A stretch of 64,000 nucleotides of DNA from Enterococcus termitis (GCF_001730305.1 NZ_MIJY01000044.1:62001-126000); one strand, 5' to 3'; shown: positions 1 through 10,510, numbered from the stretch's first letter. Translations and numbers: made by a program. The notes: generated from the sequence alone by a model not told the origin.

Positions 1-486
1 AAATAAATAGTTCATGCCAGTAACGTTAGAAGTATCCCAATTAGAAATATTCAATTTTGACACTTTGGAGCTGTCAAACATCCCGGTAAGAAGAGTCGTC
101 TTGCTTAAATTCCAAGAGCTTAGGTCTAGTTCTGAAATAGAGGATGATCTGAACGCATAAGTCATAGTTTCTACATTAGAGGTATCCCAACTACTAAGAT
201 CTAAGTGTTGTACGCTGGAATGTTCAAAGATCGCATCAAGAAACTTAACGTTAGATGTATCAAGCAGATTAAGCCCTTCGATTTCATCTAACTGGGAAAG
301 ACTTCTAAAGAGAGCCGATGATTGATAGTGTGCGGTAACTTTCTCACAGAACTGAATCTTTTTGATAGGTTTGCCTTCAAGTAAAGCATTCTTCTCGATT
401 TGTGTCTGGATATTTATGTTACCATACGAAGCTTGAAAAGTCCCCCCGTAGAAAGAAACGGTCTGCGTTTCTTTATCCCAAAACCA
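1..486. repeat. Copy B (partial) of the 954-bp tandem duplication
   Basis: Second, truncated-by-window copy of the sequence at 955-1440. More copies may lie outside the window. Assemblies often collapse such repeats. Confidence 0.95.
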
Positions 487-3400
487 GGGACTAGAACCAA
501 AGGTTCCTCCATATGTTTTTCTTCCATTTTTTCTCCTATAGGTACCCGTGTCGGTACCATCATATTCTTTCATGAGAAGGGAAGAAGATTCATGGATCAC
601 CCCTTTTGGACTATTCCAAAGAGCAATTGGAACACCGATCGCTCCTTCCGATAACTCAGCGTCTGAGACGAAGTGGAAATTTGCGCCTAACGTTAGTTCA
701 TTCAATTGATGAGCACCTTGGAACATGGCTTTGCCATTAAAGCCAGCTAAAGAAGTATCTAAATTAGCGATATTGATCTTTTCTAAATGAGGCGTATTGG
801 CAAACATGTAGGTTGCATTTTTCAATTTAGGCGTATGGAAATTACTCAAGTCAATAGAAGAAACGCCGCTTTTATTGAATAAATAGTTTAGCTCAGTAAC
901 GTTAGAAGTATCCCATCCTTTAAGATCAACTGAATCTAGTTCCGTAGTATTAGCAAATAAATAGTTCATGCCAGTAACGTTAGAAGTATCCCAATTAGAA
1001 ATATTCAATTTTGACACTTTGGAGCTGTCAAACATCCCGGTAAGAAGAGTCGTCTTGCTTAAATTCCAAGAGCTTAGGTCTAGTTCTGAAATAGAGGATG
1101 ATCTGAACGCATAAGTCATAGTTTCTACATTAGAGGTATCCCAACTACTAAGATCTAAGTGTTGTACGCTGGAATGTTCAAAGATCGCATCAAGAAACTT
1201 AACGTTAGATGTATCAAGCAGATTAAGCCCTTCGATTTCATCTAACTGGGAAAGACTTCTAAAGAGAGCCGATGATTGATAGTGTGCGGTAACTTTCTCA
1301 CAGAACTGAATCTTTTTGATAGGTTTGCCTTCAAGTAAAGCATTCTTCTCGATTTGTGTCTGGATATTTATGTTACCATACGAAGGTGGGAAAGTCCCCC
1401 CGTAGAAAGAAACGGTCTGCGTTTCTTTATCCCAAGACCAAGGGGCAGTTCCATAATAATTCTTTTCTGATACGATAAAAGCTTTTACTTCAGATGATTT
1501 ATTTCCATCCTCTGATTTTGCTACAATGATTGCAGTACCAGCTTTTTTAGCAGTTAAATGACCATCTTTTGTTATACTCGCGATTGTTTCGTCAGAACTA
1601 CTCCAAATGATTTGTTTATTTGTTGCATTGCTAGGTGTAACCGTTGCCGTTAGCTGCTGTGTTTCTCCTAGTGTTAAATAAACACTCTTTTGTTTTATGA
1701 GTATATCGTCTACAAGAATTTCTTTTTCTTTTACATTTACTGCACATTCAGAAGTAACAGTTCCTTTAAGATTAGATACAATTATTTTAGTTGTACCGTT
1801 CTTTTTACCTGTAATTGTTCCTTTTGAATCTACTGTGGCGACTGTTTCATCCGTACTTTTCCAAGTTAATTCTTTCTCTGTAGCGTTATTTGGTAAAATT
1901 GATGCTTGAATTTTCTTAGTTTCCCCAACATTTATGGAGATATCTGTTGAATCGAGTTTAATATCAGTTATCGGAACATAGGTTCCTATTTGAACCTTCA
2001 TTTCATTTCCTGGTTCGGATAAAACTTTGATTTCTGTATCTAAAAAGCTACCATCTGCTAGTTGTGTAGACGGAACTGTTTTAGTATTAATTTGAGTAGG
2101 TTGCTGGCCTCCTATTGGTTTTAGTGCATTATAATAGAGGGGATCAATTTTCTGGAACTCATTATTTTCTAGTCTCGAATAACCAGCGATACTTTGATCT
2201 GCTTCTAGTAAGGTAACTAATTGCTGCTTATTCGCAATGTTTGCAGTGTAATCTGTATTCACTCTATAAACTGCTATCCCACCCGAAATTAAAATTTTTC
2301 CAGTCAACGCTTCAAAATAGCTCTCCTCTAGACCTTGATCATAGCCTGTCAATTGTCTATTTTCTATCAGGTAATATTCATTTGGATTTTGACTTTGTAT
2401 TTTTAAAATAGTGGGATCTGAATTGGTTTGTAATGCTTTTAGTTTCTTTTCTTGTAAAAGCTGACCATCTATTTCTTCAACTGGCACTCCAAGTTTCATT
2501 TTGGAATAAGCATCTAACCCGACTGGTGTTGAGCCACTTGTTTGATTGAACCAATACATACCATTAAAGTATATTGTGGCTCCAGAGCCGCCAACTGCCA
2601 TAGTACTAAGTCGCCCTAAACCTATTCCAGAACCGGATGTATTATATAGATCTGGCAATCCAAGATCATGACCGAATTCATGACAGATAACACCGATAGT
2701 TGAGCTTTGTGTTCCTCTTTTTTCACCAAACATCGTAAAATCGTTAAAGTCAATTCCATTGACAACAGATTCACCGTTGATGCCACCTTTGTGTCCCCAA
2801 GCACCTTGCCCGAAGTTACCACCACTACGTTCATAACCCGCAACGATTACCATTATGTGTAATTCGTTCTGCTCTATGCGATTATCTTTATTTGTATCGT
2901 ATTTTGAAAAATCGAATTTATCTCCAATTTGTTTTAATATATTGAAGGTAAGGAGTCCGCTATCAAAACCGATTCCTACACGATTATCTGGGTGATCTTG
3001 GTCCATGCTGATTTTTACTACACCATTTTCAACATACCCCTCACTTTTAGCCGGGGTCACATCAATTCGTTGGTTGGTTTGGTCTAAATAGAAATTTCTA
3101 AGCGACTTGTTATTCACATCAAAAATCTTTGATTCCCATTCTTGAGTGGTAGTCGATAATTTAACATCATTGAATTCTACCATGACAACTAGCAAATTTT
3201 GTTGCTTGTTCCATTTTGGTGTGTCTTGTGTTAATAGATCATGGTTAAAGCTCTGACGGTCCTTTTCGCCAAGTTGTTTCTCTAAGATATCCTTCTCGGT
3301 TACTGTGTTTGTTGGCTTTGTATCAATTCCAACTTTGTTGTCAGTAGTGGCACTCGTACGTGTTTTAGTTGGTTTGACTTGATAATGCCAATACCCATCC

Positions 3401-3615
3401 TCACCCAGCTCGTAGATGTTACCATCTGAACCCGAAAGATACTGGTAAAATTCATCCCCAGATTGGGTTGCTTTAAAGGTGGTACCATCTGGTTGCGTGT
3501 AAGTTTGCTCCTCTTGAGATGCAGGAGCAGCTTGAGTATTTAATGAACCCAGTGTTAACGGCATGAATACGAATGATGCTCCCAACATATACCTAACTAA
3601 ACTTTTTCTTTTCAT
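1..3615 (-). CDS. Secreted M6-family metalloprotease with Ig-like and BspA-type leucine-rich repeats (3' end outside window)
   Basis: Reads without a stop for 1205 codons to the window edge, so the C-terminus is missing. The ATG at 3615 follows a good AAGGAG site. Residues 1 to about 29 form a Sec signal peptide (MKRK, hydrophobic core, NTQAA). A zinc-protease motif HEFGHDLGLPD starts at residue 312, typical of the M6/immune-inhibitor-A family; it gives two His ligands and the catalytic Glu. Two bacterial Ig-like (BIG2) domains follow at roughly 545-631 and 632-713. From about 716 there are BspA-type leucine-rich units with repeated SNVT-x-M-x-x-x-F and LDLSSWDTSNV motifs, probably for adhesion. 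Inferred role: extracellular protease tethered to or targeted at a surface. No anchor is visible because the end is cut off. Family assignment is solid; substrate unknown. Confidence 0.85.
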   Translation of the reverse strand, partial: MKRKSLVRYMLGASFVFMPLTLGSLNTQAAPASQEEQTYTQPDGTTFKATQSGDEFYQYLSGSDGNIYELGEDGYWHYQVKPTKTRTSATTDNKVGIDTKPTNTVTEKDILEKQLGEKDRQSFNHDLLTQDTPKWNKQQNLLVVMVEFNDVKLSTTTQEWESKIFDVNNKSLRNFYLDQTNQRIDVTPAKSEGYVENGVVKISMDQDHPDNRVGIGFDSGLLTFNILKQIGDKFDFSKYDTNKDNRIEQNELHIMVIVAGYERSGGNFGQGAWGHKGGINGESVVNGIDFNDFTMFGEKRGTQSSTIGVICHEFGHDLGLPDLYNTSGSGIGLGRLSTMAVGGSGATIYFNGMYWFNQTSGSTPVGLDAYSKMKLGVPVEEIDGQLLQEKKLKALQTNSDPTILKIQSQNPNEYYLIENRQLTGYDQGLEESYFEALTGKILISGGIAVYRVNTDYTANIANKQQLVTLLEADQSIAGYSRLENNEFQKIDPLYYNALKPIGGQQPTQINTKTVPSTQLADGSFLDTEIKVLSEPGNEMKVQIGTYVPITDIKLDSTDISINVGETKKIQASILPNNATEKELTWKSTDETVATVDSKGTITGKKNGTTKIIVSNLKGTVTSECAVNVKEKEILVDDILIKQKSVYLTLGETQQLTATVTPSNATNKQIIWSSSDETIASITKDGHLTAKKAGTAIIVAKSEDGNKSSEVKAFIVSEKNYYGTAPWSWDKETQTVSFYGGTFPPSYGNINIQTQIEKNALLEGKPIKKIQFCEKVTAHYQSSALFRSLSQLDEIEGLNLLDTSNVKFLDAIFEHSSVQHLDLSSWDTSNVETMTYAFRSSSISELDLSSWNLSKTTLLTGMFDSSKVSKLNISNWDTSNVTGMNYLFANTTELDSVDLKGWDTSNVTELNYLFNKSGVSSIDLSNFHTPKLKNATYMFANTPHLEKINIANLDTSLAGFNGKAMFQGAHQLNELTLGANFHFVSDAELSEGAIGVPIALWNSPKGVIHESSSLLMKEYDGTDTGTYRRKNGRKTYGGTFGSSPWFWDKETQTVSFYGGTFQASYGNINIQTQIEKNALLEGKPIKKIQFCEKVTAHYQSSALFRSLSQLDEIEGLNLLDTSNVKFLDAIFEHSSVQHLDLSSWDTSNVETMTYAFRSSSISELDLSSWNLSKTTLLTGMFDSSKVSKLNISNWDTSNVTGMNYLF
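955..1440. repeat. Copy A of a 954-bp tandem duplication inside the leucine-rich protein gene
   Basis: Matches positions 1-486 base for base at a constant offset of 954 bp except for a few changes around 1385-1390 and one near 1436. The offset equals 318 codons, so the duplication is in frame. It encodes a GTAPWSWDKETQTVSFYGGTF-like start followed by leucine-rich units. The near-zero divergence indicates a very recent duplication or continuing gene conversion. Confidence 0.95.
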
Positions 3616-3971
3616 CTTAATCTCCTTTGTTTGTTTTAATGAAATTCATATAATAAAAAAATGAATATCATTAATTGTATATTACCATTAGATTAGACTT
3701 TTTTGTTAATAAAATACAAATATTTATAAAAAACAATCTATATATATTAAAAAAATATTTAATAGTATGGTTATAATATCTAATTGAGTCAGATAATGAG
3801 AGCTTTTTCATCCCTAGCATTCTTCCCACCAGCTATATGGCACTACACACGCACACAATAGACCTTACAGCAGATAAACCATTTTTTTCAGACAGCACTG
3901 AAATTATCGACCTTCATAAACTTTTCTTATACGTATAATAAAAGTATCAAGAAAAGCAGGGGGAACAATTA
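3616..3971. other. Divergent intergenic region, very AT-rich
   Basis: Separates the leftward protease from the rightward ATPase. A TATAAT at 3934-3939 lies about 30 bases before the ATPase start with no convincing -35. The remainder is AT-rich with no hairpin, operator or small ORF that I trust. Confidence 0.5.
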
Positions 3972-6521
3972 ATGAATTGGTACAAACAAACAATAGAGCA
4001 GACGATGAGCAAAATGAACACTTCTTCAAACGGACTTTCTAAAGTCGAAAGAGAAAAACGTCTAGCAGCAGACGGTTATAATAAAATAGAAGAAAAGCAG
4101 CAAGTGAAACCGTGGCAAAAGTTTTTAAAGCACTATACAGATTTATTAATGATTGTGTTAATGGTGGCAGCGGTCTTGAAATTTGTTACAGGTGATTTTG
4201 TTGAAGGAACAATTATTTTTCTAGTCGTTGTGATCAATGGCTTTGTTAGTTACTGGCAAGAGCGAAAAGCCGAAGAATCTCTGGATGGGTTGAAACAAAT
4301 GATGGGACAAGAGGCTGTCGTTGTTTCAGAAGGGACAAAGAGTACGATTTCTGCTGAAGAACTAGTACAAGGAGACATTGTTGCCTTAAAAGCAGGAGAT
4401 GTGGTACCAGCGGATTTACGTTTACTAGAGGTCCATGATCTATTGATCGAAGAATCGATTTTAACAGGAGAATCAGAAGCAGCTGAAAAGAATACTGCTG
4501 TTTTAACGAAGGAAGCGCCAGCTGGTGATCAAAAAAATATGGCATTTTCTGGTACTTTAGTACAAGCAGGATCAGCGTTAGGCATCGTAGCAGCAACTGG
4601 AGATGATACTGAAATCGGTAAAATCAATCATGCCCTACAATCGGTAGAACAGCAAACAACGCCATTGGTGAAGAAAATGCACCAATTAAATAAGCAGATT
4701 TTTAGAGGGATTTTAGTTTTGATCGTATTTTTACTTTTCTTTACTACTTTCCGTCATGGGATGGAATGGAATTTGATGTTTTCGGCAATGATCGCTTTAA
4801 TCGTCGCGATGATTCCAGAAGGATTACCTGCAGTACTGACGATGATTCTGTCATTAGGTGTAAAAGAAATGGCACGTGAAAATGCGATCATCAAAAATAT
4901 GCCTTCCGTTGAAACATTAGGTGCTATGACTGTGATTTGTTCGGACAAAACAGGTACCTTGACAGAGAACAAAATGAAAGTGATGGATCTTGCAACAAGC
5001 GAAACACAAATGGTTATGGATATCATGAACAACTGTCAGGAATTAAAATTGAAAGATCATCAATCAGCGAAAGAGTTACAAGGAAATCCGACAGAATTAG
5101 CATTACTTCATTATGTAGAAGAAGCTGATTTAAAATTAAAAACGGTTGTAGGGAAAATTCCATTTAGCTCCAGCTATAAATTCATGGCAACCATGCATCC
5201 AGAGGCCGACGGAGCGATGATTTTTGTAAAAGGTGCACCAGAAGTATTGATGAAAAAATCCATTTTAACAGAAACCGAGAAAACAAGCTGGTCTAATCAA
5301 GCCTCAGCTTTAGCTCAAAAAGGACAAAGAGTTTTAGGGTTTGCTTACAAAAAAGTAGCGTCACAACAGGAACTGACACATGAGTTATTGTCAGAGCTGA
5401 CGTTTGCTGGCTTAGCAGGAATCATCGATCCGCCGAAGCAAAGTGCTATCCAAGCAGTCAAAGAATCACAAGAGGCAGGAATTACGGTTAAGATGATTAC
5501 AGGTGACCATAAAGAAACTGCTAAAGCGATTGGTGAGCAAATTGGGTTGAAGCATACCGCTAAAGTATTAGAGGGTGTTGATATTGATGCAATGAGTGAA
5601 GAAGAGCTAGCTGTGCAAGTACAACAGGTAGATGTTTTTGCCAGAACGACACCAGAGCATAAATTGCGGATCGTGACAGCTTTGCAAAACAATGGAGAAA
5701 TTGTGGGTATGACAGGTGACGGTGTCAACGATGCGCCCGCACTCAAAAAAGCAGATATCGGAATTGCGATGGGAATTAAAGGCAGCGAAGTGAGCAAACA
5801 AGCAGCCGATATGGTTTTAGCTGATGACAACTTTCATACGATTGCTAAAGCAGTCAAAGAAGGTCGGAGGATTTTTGATAATCTGAAAAAAACGATCAAC
5901 TTTTTCTTACCGACAGCCTTAGCGCAAGGATTGATCGTAGTCTGGGCTTTATTAGCGAATCAACCATTGCCGTTGACTCCTGTTCAAATTTTATGGGTAA
6001 ATATGGTAACGACAATTACTTTGTCTTATGCTTTAGGTTTTGAAAAGGCAAGTGAGGATACGATGAAAAGGCCGCCAAGAGGTACGAATGAGGGGATTTT
6101 ATCTGGATACAGTATGTTTAGAATCGTTTATGTTTCTTTGATCATCATGATACCAGCTTACTTATTAGCGATGAGCTTTGAAGGACAAGCACTGCAGCAG
6201 ACGATTCTTTTACAAAATATCGTTTTAGCGCAAGCAGTTTACATGATCAATTGTAGAGAGCTAGTAAACCCAGCTCTTAACAAAGGATTATTGCAAAATA
6301 AAGTATTATTCGCTTCATTAGGGATTTTACTTCTGTTACAGATGAGCGTTGTCTTCTTACCTTTTGCACAACAACTGATTGGAACCGTAGGACTTAGCTT
6401 AGGGCAACAGGTCGTTATCGCAGGGAATGCGTTCTTACTATTCTTAGTAGTAGAAGTTGAAAAAAGAATCACAAAGCATTTTTCCGACAAAAAAGAAAAA
6501 AAGAGCGTAAGCCAAAACTAA
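3972..6521 (+). CDS. P2-type cation-transporting ATPase
   Basis: 849 residues, normal length for a P2 ATPase, starting after AGGGGG. Visible elements in order: actuator-domain TGES at 165-168, M4 PEGLP at 282-286, phosphorylation loop DKTGT with Asp325, nucleotide-binding KGAPE near 420, and hinge TGDGVNDAP near 581-589. It would pump a cation across the membrane using ATP. It looks like the calcium-pump branch overall. However, by-eye alignment to SERCA puts Gln652 where M5 Glu771 should be, Ala649 at Asn768, and Thr681 at M6 Asp800 (NMVTT instead of NLVTD). Ion site I is therefore not preserved and calcium specificity should not be assumed. Monocistronic. Confidence 0.9.
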   Translation: MNWYKQTIEQTMSKMNTSSNGLSKVEREKRLAADGYNKIEEKQQVKPWQKFLKHYTDLLMIVLMVAAVLKFVTGDFVEGTIIFLVVVINGFVSYWQERKAEESLDGLKQMMGQEAVVVSEGTKSTISAEELVQGDIVALKAGDVVPADLRLLEVHDLLIEESILTGESEAAEKNTAVLTKEAPAGDQKNMAFSGTLVQAGSALGIVAATGDDTEIGKINHALQSVEQQTTPLVKKMHQLNKQIFRGILVLIVFLLFFTTFRHGMEWNLMFSAMIALIVAMIPEGLPAVLTMILSLGVKEMARENAIIKNMPSVETLGAMTVICSDKTGTLTENKMKVMDLATSETQMVMDIMNNCQELKLKDHQSAKELQGNPTELALLHYVEEADLKLKTVVGKIPFSSSYKFMATMHPEADGAMIFVKGAPEVLMKKSILTETEKTSWSNQASALAQKGQRVLGFAYKKVASQQELTHELLSELTFAGLAGIIDPPKQSAIQAVKESQEAGITVKMITGDHKETAKAIGEQIGLKHTAKVLEGVDIDAMSEEELAVQVQQVDVFARTTPEHKLRIVTALQNNGEIVGMTGDGVNDAPALKKADIGIAMGIKGSEVSKQAADMVLADDNFHTIAKAVKEGRRIFDNLKKTINFFLPTALAQGLIVVWALLANQPLPLTPVQILWVNMVTTITLSYALGFEKASEDTMKRPPRGTNEGILSGYSMFRIVYVSLIIMIPAYLLAMSFEGQALQQTILLQNIVLAQAVYMINCRELVNPALNKGLLQNKVLFASLGILLLLQMSVVFLPFAQQLIGTVGLSLGQQVVIAGNAFLLFLVVEVEKRITKHFSDKKEKKSVSQN

Positions 6522-6565
6522 GGTAGCTTTGTTCTCTACACTCTGTGCGTAAGTAAAATGTGTAC

Positions 6566-8014
6566 TCAAATATATGGATCTACAGTGAGCTCTTTCAATT
6601 GATGGAGCTCATTTTTTGTTGGGATTGAGGAGATATAAAACACAGGAATCTCAAGATGCTCTAGAGGGAAATTAGAGACAAGTATATCTGTCTGTTTTAG
6701 TTGGATTTCTGTTAATTCCGTCCATTCAACAGCTTTTAATGTTACACGATTACCTAAATAATCTGCTAGTTCTTGCTGTAATAAAGCTTTCCAAGCTGGC
6801 TCACCCTGATAAATAAAATAAACAGTCAGCAGTTGAGGCTGAACAGAGAAAATGGCTTGCTGCTCTAAAAGGGAAGCTAGATTAAAGAAATACTCTGGAT
6901 AATTGATCGTTATTACAGCACCTAAGCGCTCTAGTAATTGCTGGTTTTTCGTTTGGAAGTCTAGTAGCTGATGTTGTCTTGTTAAAATCAATTCTTGGTA
7001 TTCCAATTGGAACATTTCCGATAGACTTGGAGACTCAATGTATTTGACCAGCAGCAAAATTAAATTGGCAACCAAAGGAGTCGTAGTTAGCTTAGGCAGT
7101 GCAAGTTCGTCTGCCAATTGCGCCACAAAAGATTGGACAGTTGATTCGAGATAGCTGTATTGTTGGCTGAACACCTCAGCTAATTGTGGTCCATAATGAT
7201 TGTTATAATTCCAACTTTCTAAAAAGCAGAAAAAAGCAAAAAATATTTCTTCGCCCTGTAAATAGATTCCTTCTTTCTGATATAAACTTTCCAGAAAAGG
7301 GGCATAAAGAGTAAATAAAACATCTGACTGTTCAAAAGGAAATTGACCGATCCCGCAGTTTGCCTTAATCCGAATAGTATTGATGAAAAACCAACAGACA
7401 CCAAAAATCTGTTCAGTCTCTACGGCAGAGGGAGAGTGGTTGATTTTTTTTAGAAACTGAAAATAATGTTCCTCGTGGATCGCGTAATCGTCAAAAAAGT
7501 AATTATTATGAGTAAATGGTACCAATAAACGATGATAAAAAATTCGAATAGCGCTTTCTTCCCCAGAAAGTCGTGCAGTAGACGCAGTTAAGTCGATCTT
7601 AATATGATAAGACAGCAGCTGCTGATTGATTTTTTTGGTATGACGTTTCAGGGTTTCAAACGACACACCGTTGTTTTGTAAAAAATCTTGAATAGACAGC
7701 TCTTTTGTAAAAAACAACATTTTTAATAATTGAACACTGATGGATTGATCTAAAAATAATTCCCATAACTCATTGGTGAGTGCATTATCCTTATTGATTA
7801 AACGGATTCCAGCGCTATCCGTTTCAATCTGCCAACCGACAGGTAGCTGATTACGAATCATCTGTAAATCAGAAAAAATAGTTCGTTCAGTCGTGTGGAT
7901 TCTAGTCGCTAATTCTTTGGCAGTCATTTTTTGTTGATTGAGTAACTGTTCCAACAATAAAATTTGCCGCTGGCTGTCTTTTTCAGTGATAACCTTTTTG
8001 AGCATTGAATACAT
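6566..8014 (-). CDS. Mga-like / helix-turn-helix transcriptional regulator
   Basis: 482 residues, the usual size for Mga/AtxA-type stand-alone regulators. The N-terminus has a helix-turn-helix segment around 28-58 ([20 protein letters not shown]) and a second, HTH_Mga-like stretch ([20 protein letters not shown]) near 110-135. The rest is a helical body without recognisable catalytic motifs, as expected of PRD-like and EIIB-like regions in this family. The ATG at 8014 has AGGAGGG seven bases upstream. It is the last minus-strand gene of a block with the esterase and PucR genes. Target unknown: it may control its neighbours or surface genes elsewhere. Confidence 0.75.
   Translation of the reverse strand: MYSMLKKVITEKDSQRQILLLEQLLNQQKMTAKELATRIHTTERTIFSDLQMIRNQLPVGWQIETDSAGIRLINKDNALTNELWELFLDQSISVQLLKMLFFTKELSIQDFLQNNGVSFETLKRHTKKINQQLLSYHIKIDLTASTARLSGEESAIRIFYHRLLVPFTHNNYFFDDYAIHEEHYFQFLKKINHSPSAVETEQIFGVCWFFINTIRIKANCGIGQFPFEQSDVLFTLYAPFLESLYQKEGIYLQGEEIFFAFFCFLESWNYNNHYGPQLAEVFSQQYSYLESTVQSFVAQLADELALPKLTTTPLVANLILLLVKYIESPSLSEMFQLEYQELILTRQHQLLDFQTKNQQLLERLGAVITINYPEYFFNLASLLEQQAIFSVQPQLLTVYFIYQGEPAWKALLQQELADYLGNRVTLKAVEWTELTEIQLKQTDILVSNFPLEHLEIPVFYISSIPTKNELHQLKELTVDPYI
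6586..6617 (+). terminator. Rho-independent terminator of the P-type ATPase gene
   Basis: TGAGCTC and GAGCTCA arms with a 12-base loop, followed by six T. It lies inside the 3' end of the convergent regulator gene, so the two transcripts overlap at their ends. Confidence 0.6.
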
Positions 8015-8071
8015 AAAGAATCCCTCCTGATCTTAGGCGCTGTTCAACGGATCAAAGTAATCAATAAGTGA

Positions 8072-8881
8072 CTACACTATTGATTGTAACCAATCATTTA
8101 ACCTTTTTAAAACATTTTGGACTTGGGTATCTTGTGCGCGTTTGAGAAAGTCGTGTTCAAGATAATAGACTGGAACGAATGTACTGTTTGGAATTGATTT
8201 CCCTAGCATTTTACTATAGCGAAACGGAATTTCTTCATCTGAGCTACTGGCACTGCTGAAACAAGTAGGAAATGACTGCAGCTCATCTTCTGTAATTGTG
8301 AAGGCATCGAGCATCTGTTTAGTAAGACCATAAAATGTACTTGTTGTTTGGTGTTGAACAGCATAATGATACAGAAGAACGCGCCGTAAAAAGGGATCAT
8401 CCCAAGTCGGTGTCTGTTGATCGATCTGCTGAATGTCTTGCTCTGTAATCGTTTGGTCAATTAGCTTTCTCGAGGAATCAATAAACGTCAAATCGGTATA
8501 GCCATAAAAATTGACCAAAAAATCTGGCGGAGCAATGACGCCCCGTTTAACAAGCTGTAACATTAAAAAACTACCGGCAGAACGACCGCAAAGTCCAAAA
8601 GAGGCTGTTTGTATAACGTCTTCTTTCAGTAAAGTGATGCTTTCTTCTAGGGTTGTGAGAATAGTTGGCAAGCTGGTGTTTGGCGCAAGTAAATAATCCA
8701 GCGCAATCACTTGATAATCGTTTTGCATAAAGATTTGCTTTAGCTCTTCTGTCAAATCATTTTTGCTTCCGTAAATCAGACCGCCGCCATGCAAATAAAT
8801 AACTGTTTTTTGTGGTTGATTATTGGTTGACTGATAAATATCTGCCGCTGCACCGTTAGGAAGTTGGATCGTTGTTTTCAT
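8072..8881 (-). CDS. Alpha/beta hydrolase (HSL-type esterase/lipase)
   Basis: 269 residues, cytoplasmic. An HGGG oxyanion-hole motif lies at 31-34 and the nucleophile elbow GRSAG at 99-103 with Ser101. A C-terminal EHDF supplies the likely catalytic His. These are the hallmarks of hormone-sensitive-lipase-like carboxylesterases acting on short acyl esters or related compounds. It overlaps the end of the PucR regulator gene by 26 bp, so the two are translated together. The context (PucR, carbamoyl-transfer operon opposite) hints that it hydrolyses an intermediate or derivative in purine/ureide breakdown, but the sequence does not show the substrate. Confidence 0.8.
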   Translation of the reverse strand: MKTTIQLPNGAAADIYQSTNNQPQKTVIYLHGGGLIYGSKNDLTEELKQIFMQNDYQVIALDYLLAPNTSLPTILTTLEESITLLKEDVIQTASFGLCGRSAGSFLMLQLVKRGVIAPPDFLVNFYGYTDLTFIDSSRKLIDQTITEQDIQQIDQQTPTWDDPFLRRVLLYHYAVQHQTTSTFYGLTKQMLDAFTITEDELQSFPTCFSSASSSDEEIPFRYSKMLGKSIPNSTFVPVYYLEHDFLKRAQDTQVQNVLKRLNDWLQSIV

Positions 8882-10448
8882 GGGCGTTTCTCCTCATTTT
8901 GATAATATAAGTACCGATTTCGTAGTTTAAAAGTTGAAGCGGATTGGAAAAATCGATTGCCAAAATTTGTTCAGCTTTATTCAAACGGTAGCGAATCGTT
9001 TTGGAATGTAAAAACATTGCTTCGGCTGTTTGCTTATAGTTTCGTTCATTTCTTAAAAACTGGTAGAAGGTTTCGAAAAGATCATAATTATTATTCGCCA
9101 GCTGCTGCAACGTTTTCGGAACAAAGGTATTGATTTCATTCAGCTGCTCGTTTTGAATAAAATACCGGAAAATACCGATATCAGCCAAACTAACGATCGC
9201 ACCACTGTAAAATTCTTCGTTGAAGCGTAAGATATCCAGGCATTCCATCAATAGTTCTTTGATGTCGTTTTTAGATTTGACATTGCTGATGGCTATAGAC
9301 AAATCTGGGTTCGTTTCTAAGGTTTCGGCTAAAAGATTTTCGACCTGAGCTTTAGTGATACTCCCGTTTGCGCCATCAAAATTGAAAAGAACAACGGAAT
9401 AACTATGCTGATCGAAAAAAATCGAACGAACTTTTAACGAACGAAGCAAAGAAAGAATTTTTTCCTTACTCAACTGGATCGTGGTTGATCGTGTAGAAAA
9501 AGCCACTGCCTGATACGAAGGAAACAAACTCATATTGGCTTCTAAAAGCAAACTGTCCAGTTCATCCGGATTTGCTGGCGTATTTTGTAAAATCGCATCG
9601 GCTAAATTGTTCAATCGTGTATAGCGTTCTTTTTTGAGCAGACGTTCAGTATTGAATTTCTCTTGCAGAACATCAATCGTATTTTCGATGATCACAAGAT
9701 CGGTTTCTTTGATTTCCGGCTCATTCAAATAGACTAACAGTAGACAATTCGACGAATAGCTGTTGAAAATACTGACTTCGATTGCTTGCTGGGTTTTTAC
9801 ACTGGATTGAGAATAGAGTTCCAGCAAGGAGTAGTCATTTTTAGTGAATTCGCCATTCGTAACAGGTTTTCGAGAGAGTACGATGCAGTCTTTTGCTTGT
9901 TCTCCGTAGCTGATTTCGATATGCTTATCAATCAATTTTAAGCTGCAGGGGCTACCGATGATCTGATAAAATTCCTGCATGATCGCTTCTAATGATGGAT
10001 AACTTTTTTCCAGTTTAGTAAAGCGTTGCCGTACTTCGTAATACGTCCGCAAAATATGGGTTTGATGATTCAATAATGGTTCATAGATTGTTAATAGTAT
10101 TTTTTCGTAACTGACTTCCTGAGAGATTTTGATCAGCGGTATTTCATATTTAAAGCACAAATCAATAAACCATGTTGGGATCATCGTAATGAAGCGATCC
10201 ATCTTAACGACTAAACCACTAACGCCGATAACCTGCATTTTTGAGAAGAACTCTTCTAATAATTGATCCGATAACCCATCAAAGGCATAGAAAGAAGTCA
10301 AAATCAGTTGATTTTTCTTACTCCACTGCTCGATATCGATTGCCTCCAGCACCATTGCTGACTCCACGTCATTTTCTAAACCGATCTCTTTGGTTAAAAT
10401 CTTACTCGTTTTTAAGTCGCCCATCGACAAAAGTTCCTTCAATTTCAT
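8856..10448 (-). CDS. PucR-family transcriptional regulator
   Basis: About 530 residues. The N-terminal half resembles the PucR purine-catabolism regulatory domain (LKELLSMGDLKTSKILT). The C-terminus holds the PucR-type helix-turn-helix (NYKQTAEAMFLHSKTIRYRL), with which this family binds DNA. PucR proteins activate purine or ureide catabolism when nitrogen or pathway metabolites signal. I place the start at ATG 10448, which follows AAAGGTGA at good spacing. An in-frame GTG at 10457 is possible but lies inside that ribosome binding site. It is divergent from the fdrA-like operon 122 bp away and is the obvious candidate regulator of it. Confidence 0.85.
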   Translation of the reverse strand: MKLKELLSMGDLKTSKILTKEIGLENDVESAMVLEAIDIEQWSKKNQLILTSFYAFDGLSDQLLEEFFSKMQVIGVSGLVVKMDRFITMIPTWFIDLCFKYEIPLIKISQEVSYEKILLTIYEPLLNHQTHILRTYYEVRQRFTKLEKSYPSLEAIMQEFYQIIGSPCSLKLIDKHIEISYGEQAKDCIVLSRKPVTNGEFTKNDYSLLELYSQSSVKTQQAIEVSIFNSYSSNCLLLVYLNEPEIKETDLVIIENTIDVLQEKFNTERLLKKERYTRLNNLADAILQNTPANPDELDSLLLEANMSLFPSYQAVAFSTRSTTIQLSKEKILSLLRSLKVRSIFFDQHSYSVVLFNFDGANGSITKAQVENLLAETLETNPDLSIAISNVKSKNDIKELLMECLDILRFNEEFYSGAIVSLADIGIFRYFIQNEQLNEINTFVPKTLQQLANNNYDLFETFYQFLRNERNYKQTAEAMFLHSKTIRYRLNKAEQILAIDFSNPLQLLNYEIGTYIIKMRRNAHENNDPTS

Positions 10449-10510
10449 TAAAATCACCTTTTTTCCCTATATGGATAAAAATTATATCATTTTTTTAGAA
10501 TATTGTCCGA

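Noticed and set aside
5345-5830. 161-codon minus-strand frame
   Set aside because: Shadow of the P-type ATPase gene on the opposite strand.
10449-10457. GTG at 10457 as start of the PucR gene
   Set aside because: It lies within the ribosome binding site that fits ATG 10448.
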